Part shown: in pieces, positions 14,592 to 23,521 of the stretch
How positions within the stretch are numbered: the stretch's first letter is position 1
How the letters are laid out: the number at the start of each line of letters is the position of its first letter
From: CAUZSN01 sp963582345
GTDB lineage: Bacteria > Planctomycetota > Planctomycetia > Planctomycetales > Planctomycetaceae
Direction of reading: 5' to 3'
NCBI GenBank assembly: GCA_963582345.1
Contig: CAUZSN010000035.1
Coordinates: 1 to 24,552 of the forward strand
DNA: 24,552 nt
Translations under genes and position numbers: made by a program
The notes under the pieces: generated by a model
Told to the model about the DNA's origin: nothing
Seen by the model: only the letters and a program-made list of their open reading frames with translations
Databases searched by the model: none

Positions 14592-14646
14592 TGGTGTCGC
14601 CGCATCAAACGTTCGACCGATCCAGCCTTCATCAATGAATGGTCCT

Positions 14647-15354
14647 TCATCCCGTACGTTGGTAGCCGGATGGATCTAAGACAATGATGGTGGGCTGATC
14701 CGATTTGGGTGTCGGCAGTGGGAACTCAACCGTGTGATCGCGCACAATCAATATAGGATCTTGCGATCGATGCGTGAGGAAGTCGTCAACCGACGTCATG
14801 TTTTCGATGACCGGCGGAATGGCGTAGTGCATGGGTACGATCCACTTTGGCTTGAGAAAGTCTATCATGGGATCGAGTTCTTCATGTTTTGGTGTGAAAC
14901 GCTCGCCGGTCAACAGGATCATTAGGTCACAGTGTTCCTTGAAAGGCGCCAGTTGTTCGGGCGTCACAGCGTATCCAAGGTCGCCCATGTGATAGAACCA
15001 ATAACCGCCGACGTTAACGGCGTACATGGCGTTGTCCATGGGGGCGTGCAGGGCATGGTTGGGGTCTTCGGCTACTGCCAACGTGACAATCGGCTCGCCG
15101 CCGATTGTCGAATCATCTTTTCCCAGCGCAACATCGAGCGCATTGATCACGCGAGGATTACCTTTAGCGAGTGCGACATTGTCATGAGCATTGTCGGTCA
15201 ACGAGCTAACAATCACCGTATCCGTCTCGAAGCGGGTCCCGGGATCTGGCAGACCTAAGCTGTCGTAACTGAACGGGTCTGTCATAATGATGGGGTGGTC
15301 ATTTTCCCAGATGCGGAAGCAGGCGTGGCCCACGAATTCAAGTTTTACAGACAT
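14647..15354 (-). CDS. Metallo-beta-lactamase-fold protein with degenerate metal motif (UPF0173-like)
   Basis: A 235-residue protein starting at the ATG at 15354, two bases after the stop of the SelW-like gene, so the two are probably translated together. The opening VKLEFVGHACFRI, ITDP-like block (MTDPFS, about 24-29), HMGDLG (His122, Asp125) and the late PMHY (His176) follow the metallo-beta-lactamase-like/UPF0173 hydrolase layout. The usual first metal signature THxHxDH after strand VIV is replaced by SSLTDNAHDN (residues 50-59), so two metal-ligating histidines look lost. It may be inactive, or use different ligands. The longer frame to 15378 overlaps the upstream stop and lacks family support. 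Confidence 0.75.
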   Translation of the reverse strand: MSVKLEFVGHACFRIWENDHPIIMTDPFSYDSLGLPDPGTRFETDTVIVSSLTDNAHDNVALAKGNPRVINALDVALGKDDSTIGGEPIVTLAVAEDPNHALHAPMDNAMYAVNVGGYWFYHMGDLGYAVTPEQLAPFKEHCDLMILLTGERFTPKHEELDPMIDFLKPKWIVPMHYAIPPVIENMTSVDDFLTHRSQDPILIVRDHTVEFPLPTPKSDQPTIIVLDPSGYQRTG

Positions 15355-15356
15355 GT

Positions 15357-15716
15357 TTAAGTATCCGTCTCGTCGCATTGGGAATAGTTCTTGGCCACCT
15401 GCTGCTGGACTGGTTCAGGCTCGGCTTCTCTGTCAACACGCCGATCCGAGTGCCCCAAAGCTTTCTCGGGTGCGATGCAATCTCTCACGAGTTGTTTGAG
15501 TTCCGTAATCTCTGGAAACCTGCTTTTTTGCTCGCGGGACCAAATCAATTTGTCGTTGACGCGGATCTCGAAAATGCCGCCGCTGCCGGGCACCAACGCC
15601 GCCTCACCTAATTCATCCGGGAACGTGGTGATGAGCTCCTGCGCCATCCAGGCAGATCGCAAGAGCCAGCGACACTGTGTGCAGAACATAATTTCGACGC
15701 GAGGTTTTTTTGCCAT
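15357..15716 (-). CDS. SelT/SelW/SelH-type (Rdx) redox protein, cysteine form
   Basis: A 119-residue thioredoxin-like small protein. It starts MAKKPRVEIMFCTQCRWLL, placing the redox motif C-x-x-C at Cys12 and Cys15, in the position where selenoprotein W has Cys-x-x-Sec. It continues with AWMAQELITTF, GEAALVPGSGGIFEIRVN and a Rdx-typical LIWSR...FPE block. Family members are thought to be thiol-redox proteins. The ATG at 15716 gives the family N-terminus; the open frame to 15737 adds seven residues. After residue about 95 there is a polar Glu/Gln-rich tail not expected from the core family. The metallo-hydrolase gene begins two bases downstream. Confidence 0.88.
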   Translation of the reverse strand: MAKKPRVEIMFCTQCRWLLRSAWMAQELITTFPDELGEAALVPGSGGIFEIRVNDKLIWSREQKSRFPEITELKQLVRDCIAPEKALGHSDRRVDREAEPEPVQQQVAKNYSQCDETDT

Positions 15717-15887
15717 TTGTCGCAATATTGAAAACAACCACCTATCCGAAAGTTCATGTCAATTCGCTGCTTCAATACAGTAACCCCACACGGAGATTGC
15801 AACGTCAAAAGCGAACTGTCCATAAAGTTAATCGTCAATTGTGGGCTCGCAAAGAGCTAAACTTGGATCGCATCGCGAATTGAATCG

Positions 15888-16970
15888 CTAGCACCGAGCA
15901 GCCGTCAGCGACGCCCTTTTTTCAGCGATCAACGCCAGTAAGTCCTTTTGAGGGTTAGCGAATTTTTCCAGACCCTCATCCATTAACACGTCTTCCATTG
16001 ACTGGAAGTCGACTTTGATATCGATTTCTTCAAGGACTTCGGGCGGTGGAAAGTCGCCGACGGTGCGAGTATAGTTCCTGCCCTCGAGTTTCTGAATTCC
16101 GGCGTTTGTGGCTGGCGGGTTGGTTTGTATATCCGAGCCGGCCAGAGCCATGACGTATTTGTCGATCGCGCCGTTTGGGTCCTTCGTTCCTGTGCTGGCG
16201 AATATGATTTGCTGCGTCAGTGGCAGACGTTTATCGCGCCAGAACTGGATGTTGTCATGCCAAAGCCGTTTGGCGTTCACAATGCCGACTAATCCTTGAG
16301 CTGCTGGGGATAGCTCGGATACGTATTTCTTCGTATACACATCAATGCGGCTGATGAAGATGGAATAGACCGACTTGAATTGATTCAGTGACGAGAGACG
16401 CTGAGCGCCACGCCAGATGGCGTCGCGAGCAAGGCGGTATTGCCGCTGGGTAAATAGCAGGGTCACATTCACAATCACTCCAGCAGCGACCAGTTCTTCC
16501 AAAGCAGCCAGACCTGCCGCCGTCGCTGGAATCTTGATCATCCGGTTTTTGTGACCAGTCGCCCAAAATTTTCCAAGTTCGATATAGTGGGCGGTGCGTT
16601 CTTCGGTGTTGAGCGGGCAGCCGGCATCATCCAGTAACGGATCCAATTCAAAGCTGACGTATCCGTCATCACCATTCGTCTTCTCGTGGACGTCGGCAAA
16701 GGCATCTTGTGCTTGTTGAACCAGCCGATTCGTCATTTGCCAGGCGACATCTTCGTTGCTTAAGCCCTGATCCATCAATTCGATCAAATCGTTGTCGAAC
16801 CGTCCCGAGTTAACGAGATCGGCGATGATGATGGGGTTCGAAGTGGCCCCTGTCGCGCCGTAGCGTCGGCTTTGCTGAACAAAATCGTCGTCAACGCTGT
16901 CCAGCCAGAGCCTAGTGCCGGTGCTAACGAGAGACTGAAGCGGAGTGATTGGTGCGTCCATGCCTGACAT
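15888..16970 (-). CDS. tal: Transaldolase
   Basis: A 360-residue enzyme of the pentose phosphate pathway that moves a dihydroxyacetone unit between sugar phosphates through a Schiff base. TSNP is near the N-terminus (in GATGATSNPIII), and the Schiff-base lysine is Lys146 in RMIKIPATAAG. It is followed by NVTLLFTQRQY, SIFISRIDVY and ASTGTKDP, all transaldolase blocks. The ATG at 16970 opens MSGMDAPITPLQSL; the ATG at 16961 is almost as likely. The frame remains open to 17066, but that part reads through the divergent promoter region. The length is longer than the E. coli enzyme (317) and fits the longer bacterial type. It is divergent from purB. Confidence 0.93.
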   Translation of the reverse strand: MSGMDAPITPLQSLVSTGTRLWLDSVDDDFVQQSRRYGATGATSNPIIIADLVNSGRFDNDLIELMDQGLSNEDVAWQMTNRLVQQAQDAFADVHEKTNGDDGYVSFELDPLLDDAGCPLNTEERTAHYIELGKFWATGHKNRMIKIPATAAGLAALEELVAAGVIVNVTLLFTQRQYRLARDAIWRGAQRLSSLNQFKSVYSIFISRIDVYTKKYVSELSPAAQGLVGIVNAKRLWHDNIQFWRDKRLPLTQQIIFASTGTKDPNGAIDKYVMALAGSDIQTNPPATNAGIQKLEGRNYTRTVGDFPPPEVLEEIDIKVDFQSMEDVLMDEGLEKFANPQKDLLALIAEKRASLTAARC

Positions 16971-17036
16971 ACGTATTGCGCCCCAGATTTTTTCGACCGA
17001 AACTTCGTAGCGTTCCCCAAAAGTCGAACGCTTCGG

Positions 17037-17042
17037 TATAAT
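17037..17042 (+). promoter_or_regulatory. TATAAT box, possible purB -10
   Basis: A perfect TATAAT lies in the tal-purB divergent region, about 130 bases before the purB start. The -35 candidate (TTCCCC at 17013-17018, 18-base spacer) is poor, so the promoter call is weak. Confidence 0.25.
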
Positions 17043-17051
17043 TGAGAGTAG

Positions 17052-17076
17052 TTGAAAAGGGGGCAATCCCCTTCAA
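17052..17076. repeat. Interrupted palindrome in the tal-purB intergenic region
   Basis: TTGAA-AA-GGGG, then GCAAT, then CCCCTTCAA: nine paired bases with a two-base bulge and a short loop. It begins ten bases after the TATAAT at 17037-17042, so it would sit at the very 5' end of a purB transcript or act as a binding site in the DNA. Confidence 0.4.
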
Positions 17077-17172
17077 AGGCCGAACGAGCCGATTGTTTAA
17101 AGAGTACTCAGTCCATAGAACAGCAAGAACGGATCAGCAGGGGCCTGTCCACTTTTCTACCTAGGCAGTAAT

Positions 17173-18621
17173 GTGAACCAAAGCGACACTAAGAGTCAAC
17201 CCTGTTACGATAACCCACTCATCAGCCGCTATGCATCGGCCGAAATGAGCACGCTGTGGTCGCCGCAAAAAAAGCATTCGACCTGGCGGCGGTTGTGGTT
17301 AGCGTTGGCTGAGTCGCAACGTGAACTGGGTTTGGACATCTCAGCTGAACAGGTCCATGAGCTGCGTGCCGCCATCGATGACATCGACTTCGCTAAGGCT
17401 GCCCAATATGAGCGAGAATTGCGGCACGACGTGATGGCTCATGTGCATGCGTTCGGCGACAACTGTCCAAACGCCAAAGGCATTATCCATCTGGGGGCAA
17501 CCAGTTGCTTTGTCACAGACAACACCGACTTGGTACTTCTCCGCGACAGCCTAATCTTGGTGCGGAGACGGCTGGTGGCCGCGATCGACGTGCTGGCTCA
17601 TTTTGCCGAGAAGTATTACGACCTGCCTTGTTTGGGATTTACGCATCTGCAGCCAGCCCAGCCTACGACAGTTGGTAAAAGGGCAGTGCTTTGGTGTTAC
17701 GATTTGGTAATGGACCTTGAGGAATTAGAACATCGACTGGCGTTATTGAGATTTCGGGGTGCGAAAGGAACGACGGGAACTCAGGCCAGCTTTCTAACGC
17801 TCTTCAGCGGCGATCATGAAAAGGTCGAGGATCTGGACCGAATGGTCGCCCAGAAAATGGGATTTTCGGAAACTTATGTCGTTACTGGTCAGACGTATTC
17901 TCGCAAAGTCGACGTTCAATTTCTAAACGTGTTGAGTGGTATTGCACAATCGGCACATAAGGCTGGCACTGACTTGCGGATTCTACAAAGTCGTAAGGAA
18001 ATTGAAGAACCGTTCGGCAAGAAGCAGATTGGCTCGTCGGCAATGGCCTACAAAAGAAATCCGATGCAAGCTGAGCGCATGTGTTCTCTCGCACGTTTTG
18101 TCATCGGTATGAAGTCGAATGCCGAAAATACATTTGCTACTCAATGGATGGAACGGACGTTGGATGACAGCGCCAATCGCCGGCTATCGTTACCGTTGTC
18201 ATTCCTGGCGACCGATGCTGTACTGATTCTTTACCGGAACATCGCTGACGGGCTGGTCGTCAATCCAAAGGTTATCGATAAGAACCTAAATGAAGAACTG
18301 CCGTTTCTGGCGACCGAGGAAATTCTGATGGCTGCTGTGCAGGTTGGTGGAGATCGCCAGCAACTGCACGAACGAATCCGACTCCACAGTCAAGAAGCGG
18401 CAAAGCAGGTCAAAGAGCAGGGTCTTGCGAATGATCTAATTGATCGGTTGAAGCAGGACCCGCAATTTGCAGGTGTCGACCTTGAGGAAACATTGGAGTC
18501 GCAACGTTACATCGGCCGAGCCCCGCAACAAGTCGATGCATTCTTGGAAAACGAAATCGCAATCATTCGCGAACGGTATGCCGACGACCTGAAGTGCGAC
18601 GCAGAAGATGTAAACATTTGA
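17173..18621 (+). CDS. purB: Adenylosuccinate lyase
   Basis: A 482-residue enzyme, starting at a GTG (an ATG two bases earlier reads straight into TGA). It removes fumarate from SAICAR and adenylosuccinate in purine synthesis. The fumarase/aspartase-family features are present: GATSCFVTDN, FTHLQPAQPTT (His158, general acid) and the signature loop GSSAMAYKRNPM at residues 287-298 with the catalytic serine. The length and the strong match of early blocks (ERELRHDVMAHVHAFG) suggest the longer form resembling the animal enzyme rather than the 430-residue Bacillus type. All key residues are present. Monocistronic; the next gene begins 67 bases later. Confidence 0.95.
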   Translation: MNQSDTKSQPCYDNPLISRYASAEMSTLWSPQKKHSTWRRLWLALAESQRELGLDISAEQVHELRAAIDDIDFAKAAQYERELRHDVMAHVHAFGDNCPNAKGIIHLGATSCFVTDNTDLVLLRDSLILVRRRLVAAIDVLAHFAEKYYDLPCLGFTHLQPAQPTTVGKRAVLWCYDLVMDLEELEHRLALLRFRGAKGTTGTQASFLTLFSGDHEKVEDLDRMVAQKMGFSETYVVTGQTYSRKVDVQFLNVLSGIAQSAHKAGTDLRILQSRKEIEEPFGKKQIGSSAMAYKRNPMQAERMCSLARFVIGMKSNAENTFATQWMERTLDDSANRRLSLPLSFLATDAVLILYRNIADGLVVNPKVIDKNLNEELPFLATEEILMAAVQVGGDRQQLHERIRLHSQEAAKQVKEQGLANDLIDRLKQDPQFAGVDLEETLESQRYIGRAPQQVDAFLENEIAIIRERYADDLKCDAEDVNI

Positions 18622-18688
18622 TACAGGATTTCACGAGCGGTTGATCTAGTCCCTCGAAACTCAAGAGCTATGCAACATAGGGCAATCG

Positions 18689-19816
18689 ATGGATGCTTTA
18701 CAGTACGCGAAGGAATTGGTCGCGTTCGAATCGACGAGCGTGCTGTCGAATGTGTCGGTCAGTGACTATGTCGAACAGATCCTCGAAAAGCTCGGCTTTG
18801 CGACTGAGCGGATCGAGTATGACGATGCCGATGGAATTCGTAAGGCAAACGTGATCGGTAAACAGGGCGAGGGAAGCGGTGGAATTGCATATTTCGGACA
18901 CACGGACGTCGTTCCCGCTGATCCTTGGTTTACGGACGAGCACGGTCCTTTCACTCCGACAGTCAAAGACAACAAGCTATACGGCCGTGGTAGCTGCGAC
19001 ATGAAAGGGTCCATTGCTTGCATGCTGGCGGCAGCTGAACAGATGTCTGCCGGAGAATTGAAACAGCCGATTTATATCACGGTTACGGCAGACGAAGAAA
19101 TCGGTTACGGCGGCGCGGCTCAGGTCGCTAAAAAATCACAATTGTTTCGTGAGATGGTCGAAGGTGAGAGTAACGGGATCATCGGAGAGCCGACGATGCT
19201 AGAAGTTGTGTGTGCTCATAAAGGCACCATTTGGCTGGTGGCGACATCGCGTGGCAAGGCGGCCCACTCCAGCACGCGGCAGGGTTTGAACGCCAACCTG
19301 GCAATGATTCCGTATCTGGCCGAAATGAAGAAAATTCACGACGAGACCGAATCTGATGTGGTTTGGCAGAACGATGAATTCGACCCGCCGACCCTGAGTT
19401 GGAACATCGGGATCAACGACCACACCAAGGCACTTAATGTGACACCGCCGCAGAGTGTGTGCACGGTTTGTTTCCGACCCATGCCGGGCCAAAAGGCAGA
19501 CGTATTGATTGAACGTGCCCAAAAGTCTGCTACAGATTGCGGCATTGATTTTGAAGTTCGCACGCGGGCTGAACCACTTTACGTCGATGCTAACGCGGAT
19601 TTTGTGCAAGAACTTCTGAATTTGGCCGGCCGGCAGAATCCCACAACTGTTTCGTATGGTACCGACGGCGGAAAATTTACGGCGATGAAGAAACTAGTTG
19701 TCTTCGGTCCCGGTGATATCGCTCAGGCACACACACACGACGAATGGATCGAACTCGAGCAATTAGAACTCGGTACCCAGATGTATGTACAATTGATTCG
19801 GCATTGGTGCTGTTGA
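18689..19816 (+). CDS. M20-family deacylase/peptidase, ArgE/DapE-like
   Basis: A 375-residue zinc-dependent amidohydrolase. The order is that of ArgE/DapE/ACY1 proteins: GHTDVV (His71, Asp73), GRGSCDMKG (Asp104, bridging metal ligand), DEEIG (Asp135; Glu136 as expected base, Glu137), GEPT, a dimerization domain (about 180-290) with AHSS, and the late HTHDEW (His348, His350). The substrate, N-acetylornithine, succinyl-diaminopimelate or another acyl amino acid, cannot be decided from motifs, although the layout is closest to acetylornithine deacetylase. The ATG at 18689 begins directly with the conserved region; no strong Shine-Dalgarno is seen. It converges on the C-x4-C-H gene, 32 bases apart. 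Confidence 0.88.
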   Translation: MDALQYAKELVAFESTSVLSNVSVSDYVEQILEKLGFATERIEYDDADGIRKANVIGKQGEGSGGIAYFGHTDVVPADPWFTDEHGPFTPTVKDNKLYGRGSCDMKGSIACMLAAAEQMSAGELKQPIYITVTADEEIGYGGAAQVAKKSQLFREMVEGESNGIIGEPTMLEVVCAHKGTIWLVATSRGKAAHSSTRQGLNANLAMIPYLAEMKKIHDETESDVVWQNDEFDPPTLSWNIGINDHTKALNVTPPQSVCTVCFRPMPGQKADVLIERAQKSATDCGIDFEVRTRAEPLYVDANADFVQELLNLAGRQNPTTVSYGTDGGKFTAMKKLVVFGPGDIAQAHTHDEWIELEQLELGTQMYVQLIRHWCC

Positions 19817-19848
19817 TTGTTCGCGTCTCTTTAACAAGAGCGGTTGAA

Positions 19849-20925
19849 CTATCGAAAGCGATTGAATATTTCTGGATCGAACGCGTCTTGGGACTTTTGT
19901 CTCAGCAAACGTTCGGTCTCGCCAACAGCTGATTTTCCGAATGCCTGTTGGCCAATCTCGGTCCCGATTGTCCTTGGTGCAACCTGCTTTGACGGCCGGG
20001 AAGGTTCAAATCTGGCGAGCGATTGTTTACGACCTGTGTCGGTTTTGTTTTTTAATTTTTCCTTCGCTACCGATCGGACCCAGTTGTGTAATGCGTCAAA
20101 CTGGTCTGCACCGTGAGTTCCAAAAAATATGGATCGTCCGTCAAGACCGTGCTTTTTATCGGGGTGGGAAATCAAGGGGCTTTCGTCAGGTTTGTTAAGA
20201 TCTACGAATTTCAGAGTCGCGGCCAGATTTCGTTCGACAAATACGCGATGGCTGCTGCGGCCAATGCGGACTCGGGTCAGTCGAAATTCGTTATTCGCTC
20301 TCGAGCCATGGCACGACCCGTTTGCACACTTATTGATCAGTATCGGTTGAACGGTCCGGGTGAATTCGCGCGCCAATTCACGCGAAAGACTGGAAAGAGA
20401 CTTAACCTCCGGTGTCTGAAATCCATCGGGCGTTAAACGAGGTGGTGCCGGAGTTGGTTCCACAGGACTTTCAGGATCTAGTATGTCATGCACTTTACGT
20501 AACATACGGCGGGCCGACTCGCGATTCGGTTCCAGCACTAAGGTATCACGTAGCTCTGTGCGGGCTTCGGCGAATAGCTCATAGCTCAAACACCAACGAG
20601 CGAGACGCATGTGCTGGTCGGCTGTTTCCAGCGGCATCGTTGCCCGCAGCTTGCGGTAAGCGTCTTTCAAATCTTTGGCTTGCAGTTGGACTTGGTTGAA
20701 TGGAATAACCAGTCGTCCAGTTGGTTTGTGGACGACATAACCGTTGGGGCTGGCGCTGATTGTTCCGTCGACGACCCGTCCGTTCTTCAGAAGCAACATC
20801 CTCTCGTCCGAACTGTCGTCTTGACTGCTCGCAGATGCGGATATCCCGATCGGGACAAGGAGCGTGAATAAAACGACAACGCATGGTCGCCAGTCCAGAC
20901 GATAAAAGAGTCGTTCGCCTGACAC
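19849..20925 (-). CDS. Exported protein with C-x4-C-H haem-type motif (planctomycete cytochrome-like)
   Basis: A 358-residue protein of unknown function. There is no in-frame ATG before a hydrophobic signal segment (VVVLFTLLVPIGISASA, about 17-33). I use the GTG at 20925, nine bases after AGGA; a TTG at 20928 is equally possible. Residues about 42-80 form a short beta module (LLLKNGRVVDGTI...GRLVIPFNQV), and 85-145 look like TPR-type helices. The second half carries QPILINKCANGSCHGS: Cys200, Cys205 and His206, i.e. C-x4-C-H instead of the standard C-x2-C-H haem c site. This variant block is familiar from planctomycete cytochrome-like domains, but haem binding is not proven. A Lys/Arg/Ser-rich tail follows. 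It is divergent from the PQQ-like gene. Confidence 0.8.
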   Translation of the reverse strand: MSGERLFYRLDWRPCVVVLFTLLVPIGISASASSQDDSSDERMLLLKNGRVVDGTISASPNGYVVHKPTGRLVIPFNQVQLQAKDLKDAYRKLRATMPLETADQHMRLARWCLSYELFAEARTELRDTLVLEPNRESARRMLRKVHDILDPESPVEPTPAPPRLTPDGFQTPEVKSLSSLSRELAREFTRTVQPILINKCANGSCHGSRANNEFRLTRVRIGRSSHRVFVERNLAATLKFVDLNKPDESPLISHPDKKHGLDGRSIFFGTHGADQFDALHNWVRSVAKEKLKNKTDTGRKQSLARFEPSRPSKQVAPRTIGTEIGQQAFGKSAVGETERLLRQKSQDAFDPEIFNRFR

Positions 20926-21103
20926 CAAATGTGTTCCTGAATTGGTGGAAAGGAAACTGAGACAGGGGCGGGAAGATAATGGGGACGCATGCTTGGGTCA
21001 ACCCCAGGGAACTTGCGAATCATGCATGACGGACACTGAGCTCTGGCTGGTGATATGGCATGCATCGTTGCATCGCGTCCACAGGTGTGAGAAATTGTGA
21101 ACT

Positions 21104-23353
21104 ATGCCAATGAAAATGCACTCTCTGTTGTTGATTGCACTTGTAGCTGCGCCCAGTGTTTCATGGTCTCAGGCTTTGCGCGATTCACGCGTCCGGATTC
21201 GGGAATCAGTTTCGCTGGATACGGATAACACCGTTGTTAAGAAATTGCAAACGGTTCAAGACTACCTCGAGGACAAGCAGTGGGCCGAGGCCATTGAAAT
21301 CCTTCAGCAGACGTCGGACGAATCTGGCAAGACTTTGATTCAGGTGACACCGGGTCGCTACATAAACGTTGCTCTATATTGCAACATTGTCATAGCTGGC
21401 CTGCCTGCCGAAGGGCTAGCTGTGTATCGCCAAACAATCGATCCACAGGCTGTTAAGTGGCTGGAAGCGGGAAAGTCGCAGCACAATGATTCTTTGCTGC
21501 TGAAAATTGTTCGACAAGCGTTTGCCAGTTCTTATGGCGACGAAGCGCTGTGGATCATGGGCGAAAAGGCGTGGGATCATGGGCGAATGTCAATCGCACG
21601 AAAATACTGGTTGCAATTGCTACCGCTACAGCAATCCGCGCCAGGTGATCGAATGTTATCGGTGTTGAGATATCCCGATACTCGATTCGACCACGCAGCG
21701 ATTCTGGCACGGTTGATCTTGTGCAGTATAATGGAAGGTAACGCGAAACGGGCCAAATTCGAACTGAACGAGTTCAAACGCAGCTACGCTCAGGCTGAAG
21801 GCACTTTGGCTGGTCGCAGTGGTAGTCTGGCAGACATTTTGGCGGACATTCGGTCGAATTCACACAACTGGAAGTTTCCGTCGGCGGACGCAAACGTTCA
21901 AACGTTTGCATTGAACACCAAACGCAACAAGGTGTTGCCGCGTGCGATCGATGTTGGAGCATCACAGTGGTGGGTTAGGTTGTCCGACGACCGTTTTCAG
22001 TCGTTCAAAGTGCGCAAGGCGCTTAACGACCGTGGTCCACTCAGTTATTTTCCCGTTGTGTTTCGCGATATGGTCTTGGTGAACGATGCTGACGCGATCT
22101 ACGCCCACAGCCTACATACGGGTAAAGCGTACACTTGGCCCAGCGAGCCGAACGGTTCAGTAAATGAGGAAAACGACGATCCAGTCATCTACGAGTCTGG
22201 GTTCGACCAGAAGATAACGCCAGTTCGGCCCGTGGTCGGAGTTCCTCGCTATACCATGACGATTCATGATGGACGCTTGTATGCGCGAATGGGAAGTCCG
22301 GTGACACGTCAGGCAAGAGATGAGTTCCGGGTACACAATGAACTCGTCGGTCTGGATTTGTCCGGCGCACAAGGAAAACTTTTTTTTCAGGTGTCCGCCA
22401 GCGAGGACATCGAGCCGAAAGATGCGGCTTGGTCATTCGGAGGGTCTCCTGTCGTCGCTGCTGGACGACTCTACAGTGTTCTCACTCGAACGAATCCAAA
22501 CACGCAAACACATGTGGCGTGTTTCGACGTGGAGACGGGCAAGCTGCTGTGGAATCGAAAAATTTGCGCGGAACTCGCGAATTCTATCGACTCTCACAAT
22601 TTCGTTACCCCTGATCTTCTGACATTGGCCGAGAATTCCATTTATTATTCGACAGGCGTGGGAGCCGTGGCGGCGCTAAATGCTGACGACGGGACGGTGC
22701 GTTGGGTCGTCACGTATGAGAGGCGGAAACTCGAAACGAATTCTGAATTAAGCGATTACACAAGACAGGGGCTCACACCGTGTCTATTCCATCAAGGAAT
22801 TCTTGTTGTTGCTCCAAGCGATGTCGATCGAATCATTGCGTACGACGCCGAAAACGGACTTTTGAAGTGGACGTGCATGCTGCCAGATCGAATCCGGCAT
22901 TTGTTGGGCGTCGCCAACAACAATCTCATCCTGAGCGGCAATTTGTTGTGGGCGCTCGATATCGAGTCAGGAGAATTTTCCTGGCCTATTCGCCGAGTTG
23001 GAATCGATGGCCCAGCTGGAGCGGGATATGGCCGCGGAGTACTCGCCGGTGATTATGTTTTTTTTCCAATGCGAGAATCGATTTTTCAAGTGCGCCACGA
23101 CACCGGAGAAATCGTTCGAGATATTCAAATAAAGCAAATTTCAGGAGAATTTTGTGGCAATTTAACGATTGCCGGTTCGCATCTTTTGGTAGCCGGTCCG
23201 AACCGACTTGTCGCGTTTTGTGAACTCGGATTGCACCGGAAGCCGACGCGAAAAGAGATTTCCGCCAACTCCAACGACGAATTTTTGAACAGACTTCTTT
23301 TCACGGCACCGGATCATCGCAGTGCGGTAATTGTGAATCAAAAGCCTCAATGA
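21104..23353 (+). CDS. Exported PQQ-like beta-propeller repeat protein
   Basis: A 749-residue protein. A signal peptide (MKMHSLLLIALVAAPSVSWSQ) starts the frame at 21104, though the ATG at 21110 is also possible. Residues about 40-240 are helical and TPR-like. From about 260 on there are strand repeats of the PQQ-like propeller type, with turns such as DVETGKLLWNRK, NADDGTVRWV, DAENGLLKW and DIESGEFSWP. These match the xxDxxxGxxxW blade signature of PQQ/BamB-like propellers. Such planctomycete proteins are often annotated as PQQ-binding-like; cofactor binding is not shown and no catalytic site of a quinoprotein dehydrogenase is evident. It probably acts in the periplasm or outside. It may be co-regulated with the divergent C-x4-C-H gene 178 bases away. 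Confidence 0.86.
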   Translation: MPMKMHSLLLIALVAAPSVSWSQALRDSRVRIRESVSLDTDNTVVKKLQTVQDYLEDKQWAEAIEILQQTSDESGKTLIQVTPGRYINVALYCNIVIAGLPAEGLAVYRQTIDPQAVKWLEAGKSQHNDSLLLKIVRQAFASSYGDEALWIMGEKAWDHGRMSIARKYWLQLLPLQQSAPGDRMLSVLRYPDTRFDHAAILARLILCSIMEGNAKRAKFELNEFKRSYAQAEGTLAGRSGSLADILADIRSNSHNWKFPSADANVQTFALNTKRNKVLPRAIDVGASQWWVRLSDDRFQSFKVRKALNDRGPLSYFPVVFRDMVLVNDADAIYAHSLHTGKAYTWPSEPNGSVNEENDDPVIYESGFDQKITPVRPVVGVPRYTMTIHDGRLYARMGSPVTRQARDEFRVHNELVGLDLSGAQGKLFFQVSASEDIEPKDAAWSFGGSPVVAAGRLYSVLTRTNPNTQTHVACFDVETGKLLWNRKICAELANSIDSHNFVTPDLLTLAENSIYYSTGVGAVAALNADDGTVRWVVTYERRKLETNSELSDYTRQGLTPCLFHQGILVVAPSDVDRIIAYDAENGLLKWTCMLPDRIRHLLGVANNNLILSGNLLWALDIESGEFSWPIRRVGIDGPAGAGYGRGVLAGDYVFFPMRESIFQVRHDTGEIVRDIQIKQISGEFCGNLTIAGSHLLVAGPNRLVAFCELGLHRKPTRKEISANSNDEFLNRLLFTAPDHRSAVIVNQKPQ

Positions 23354-23521
23354 GGTCAAATTTTCTGGAAAACCTTCAATTAAGTCCAGAGGCTGATGCA
23401 AGCACAATGATAGGACAGAAAGTCATGGATGTTTGTCCGCATTTTTGCTATGGTCAAGCGATGTGTTTCGCAACGACCACAGTCAGAGAAGGTCAGGCTC
23501 GGTCTGACTCCGTCACGTAGA

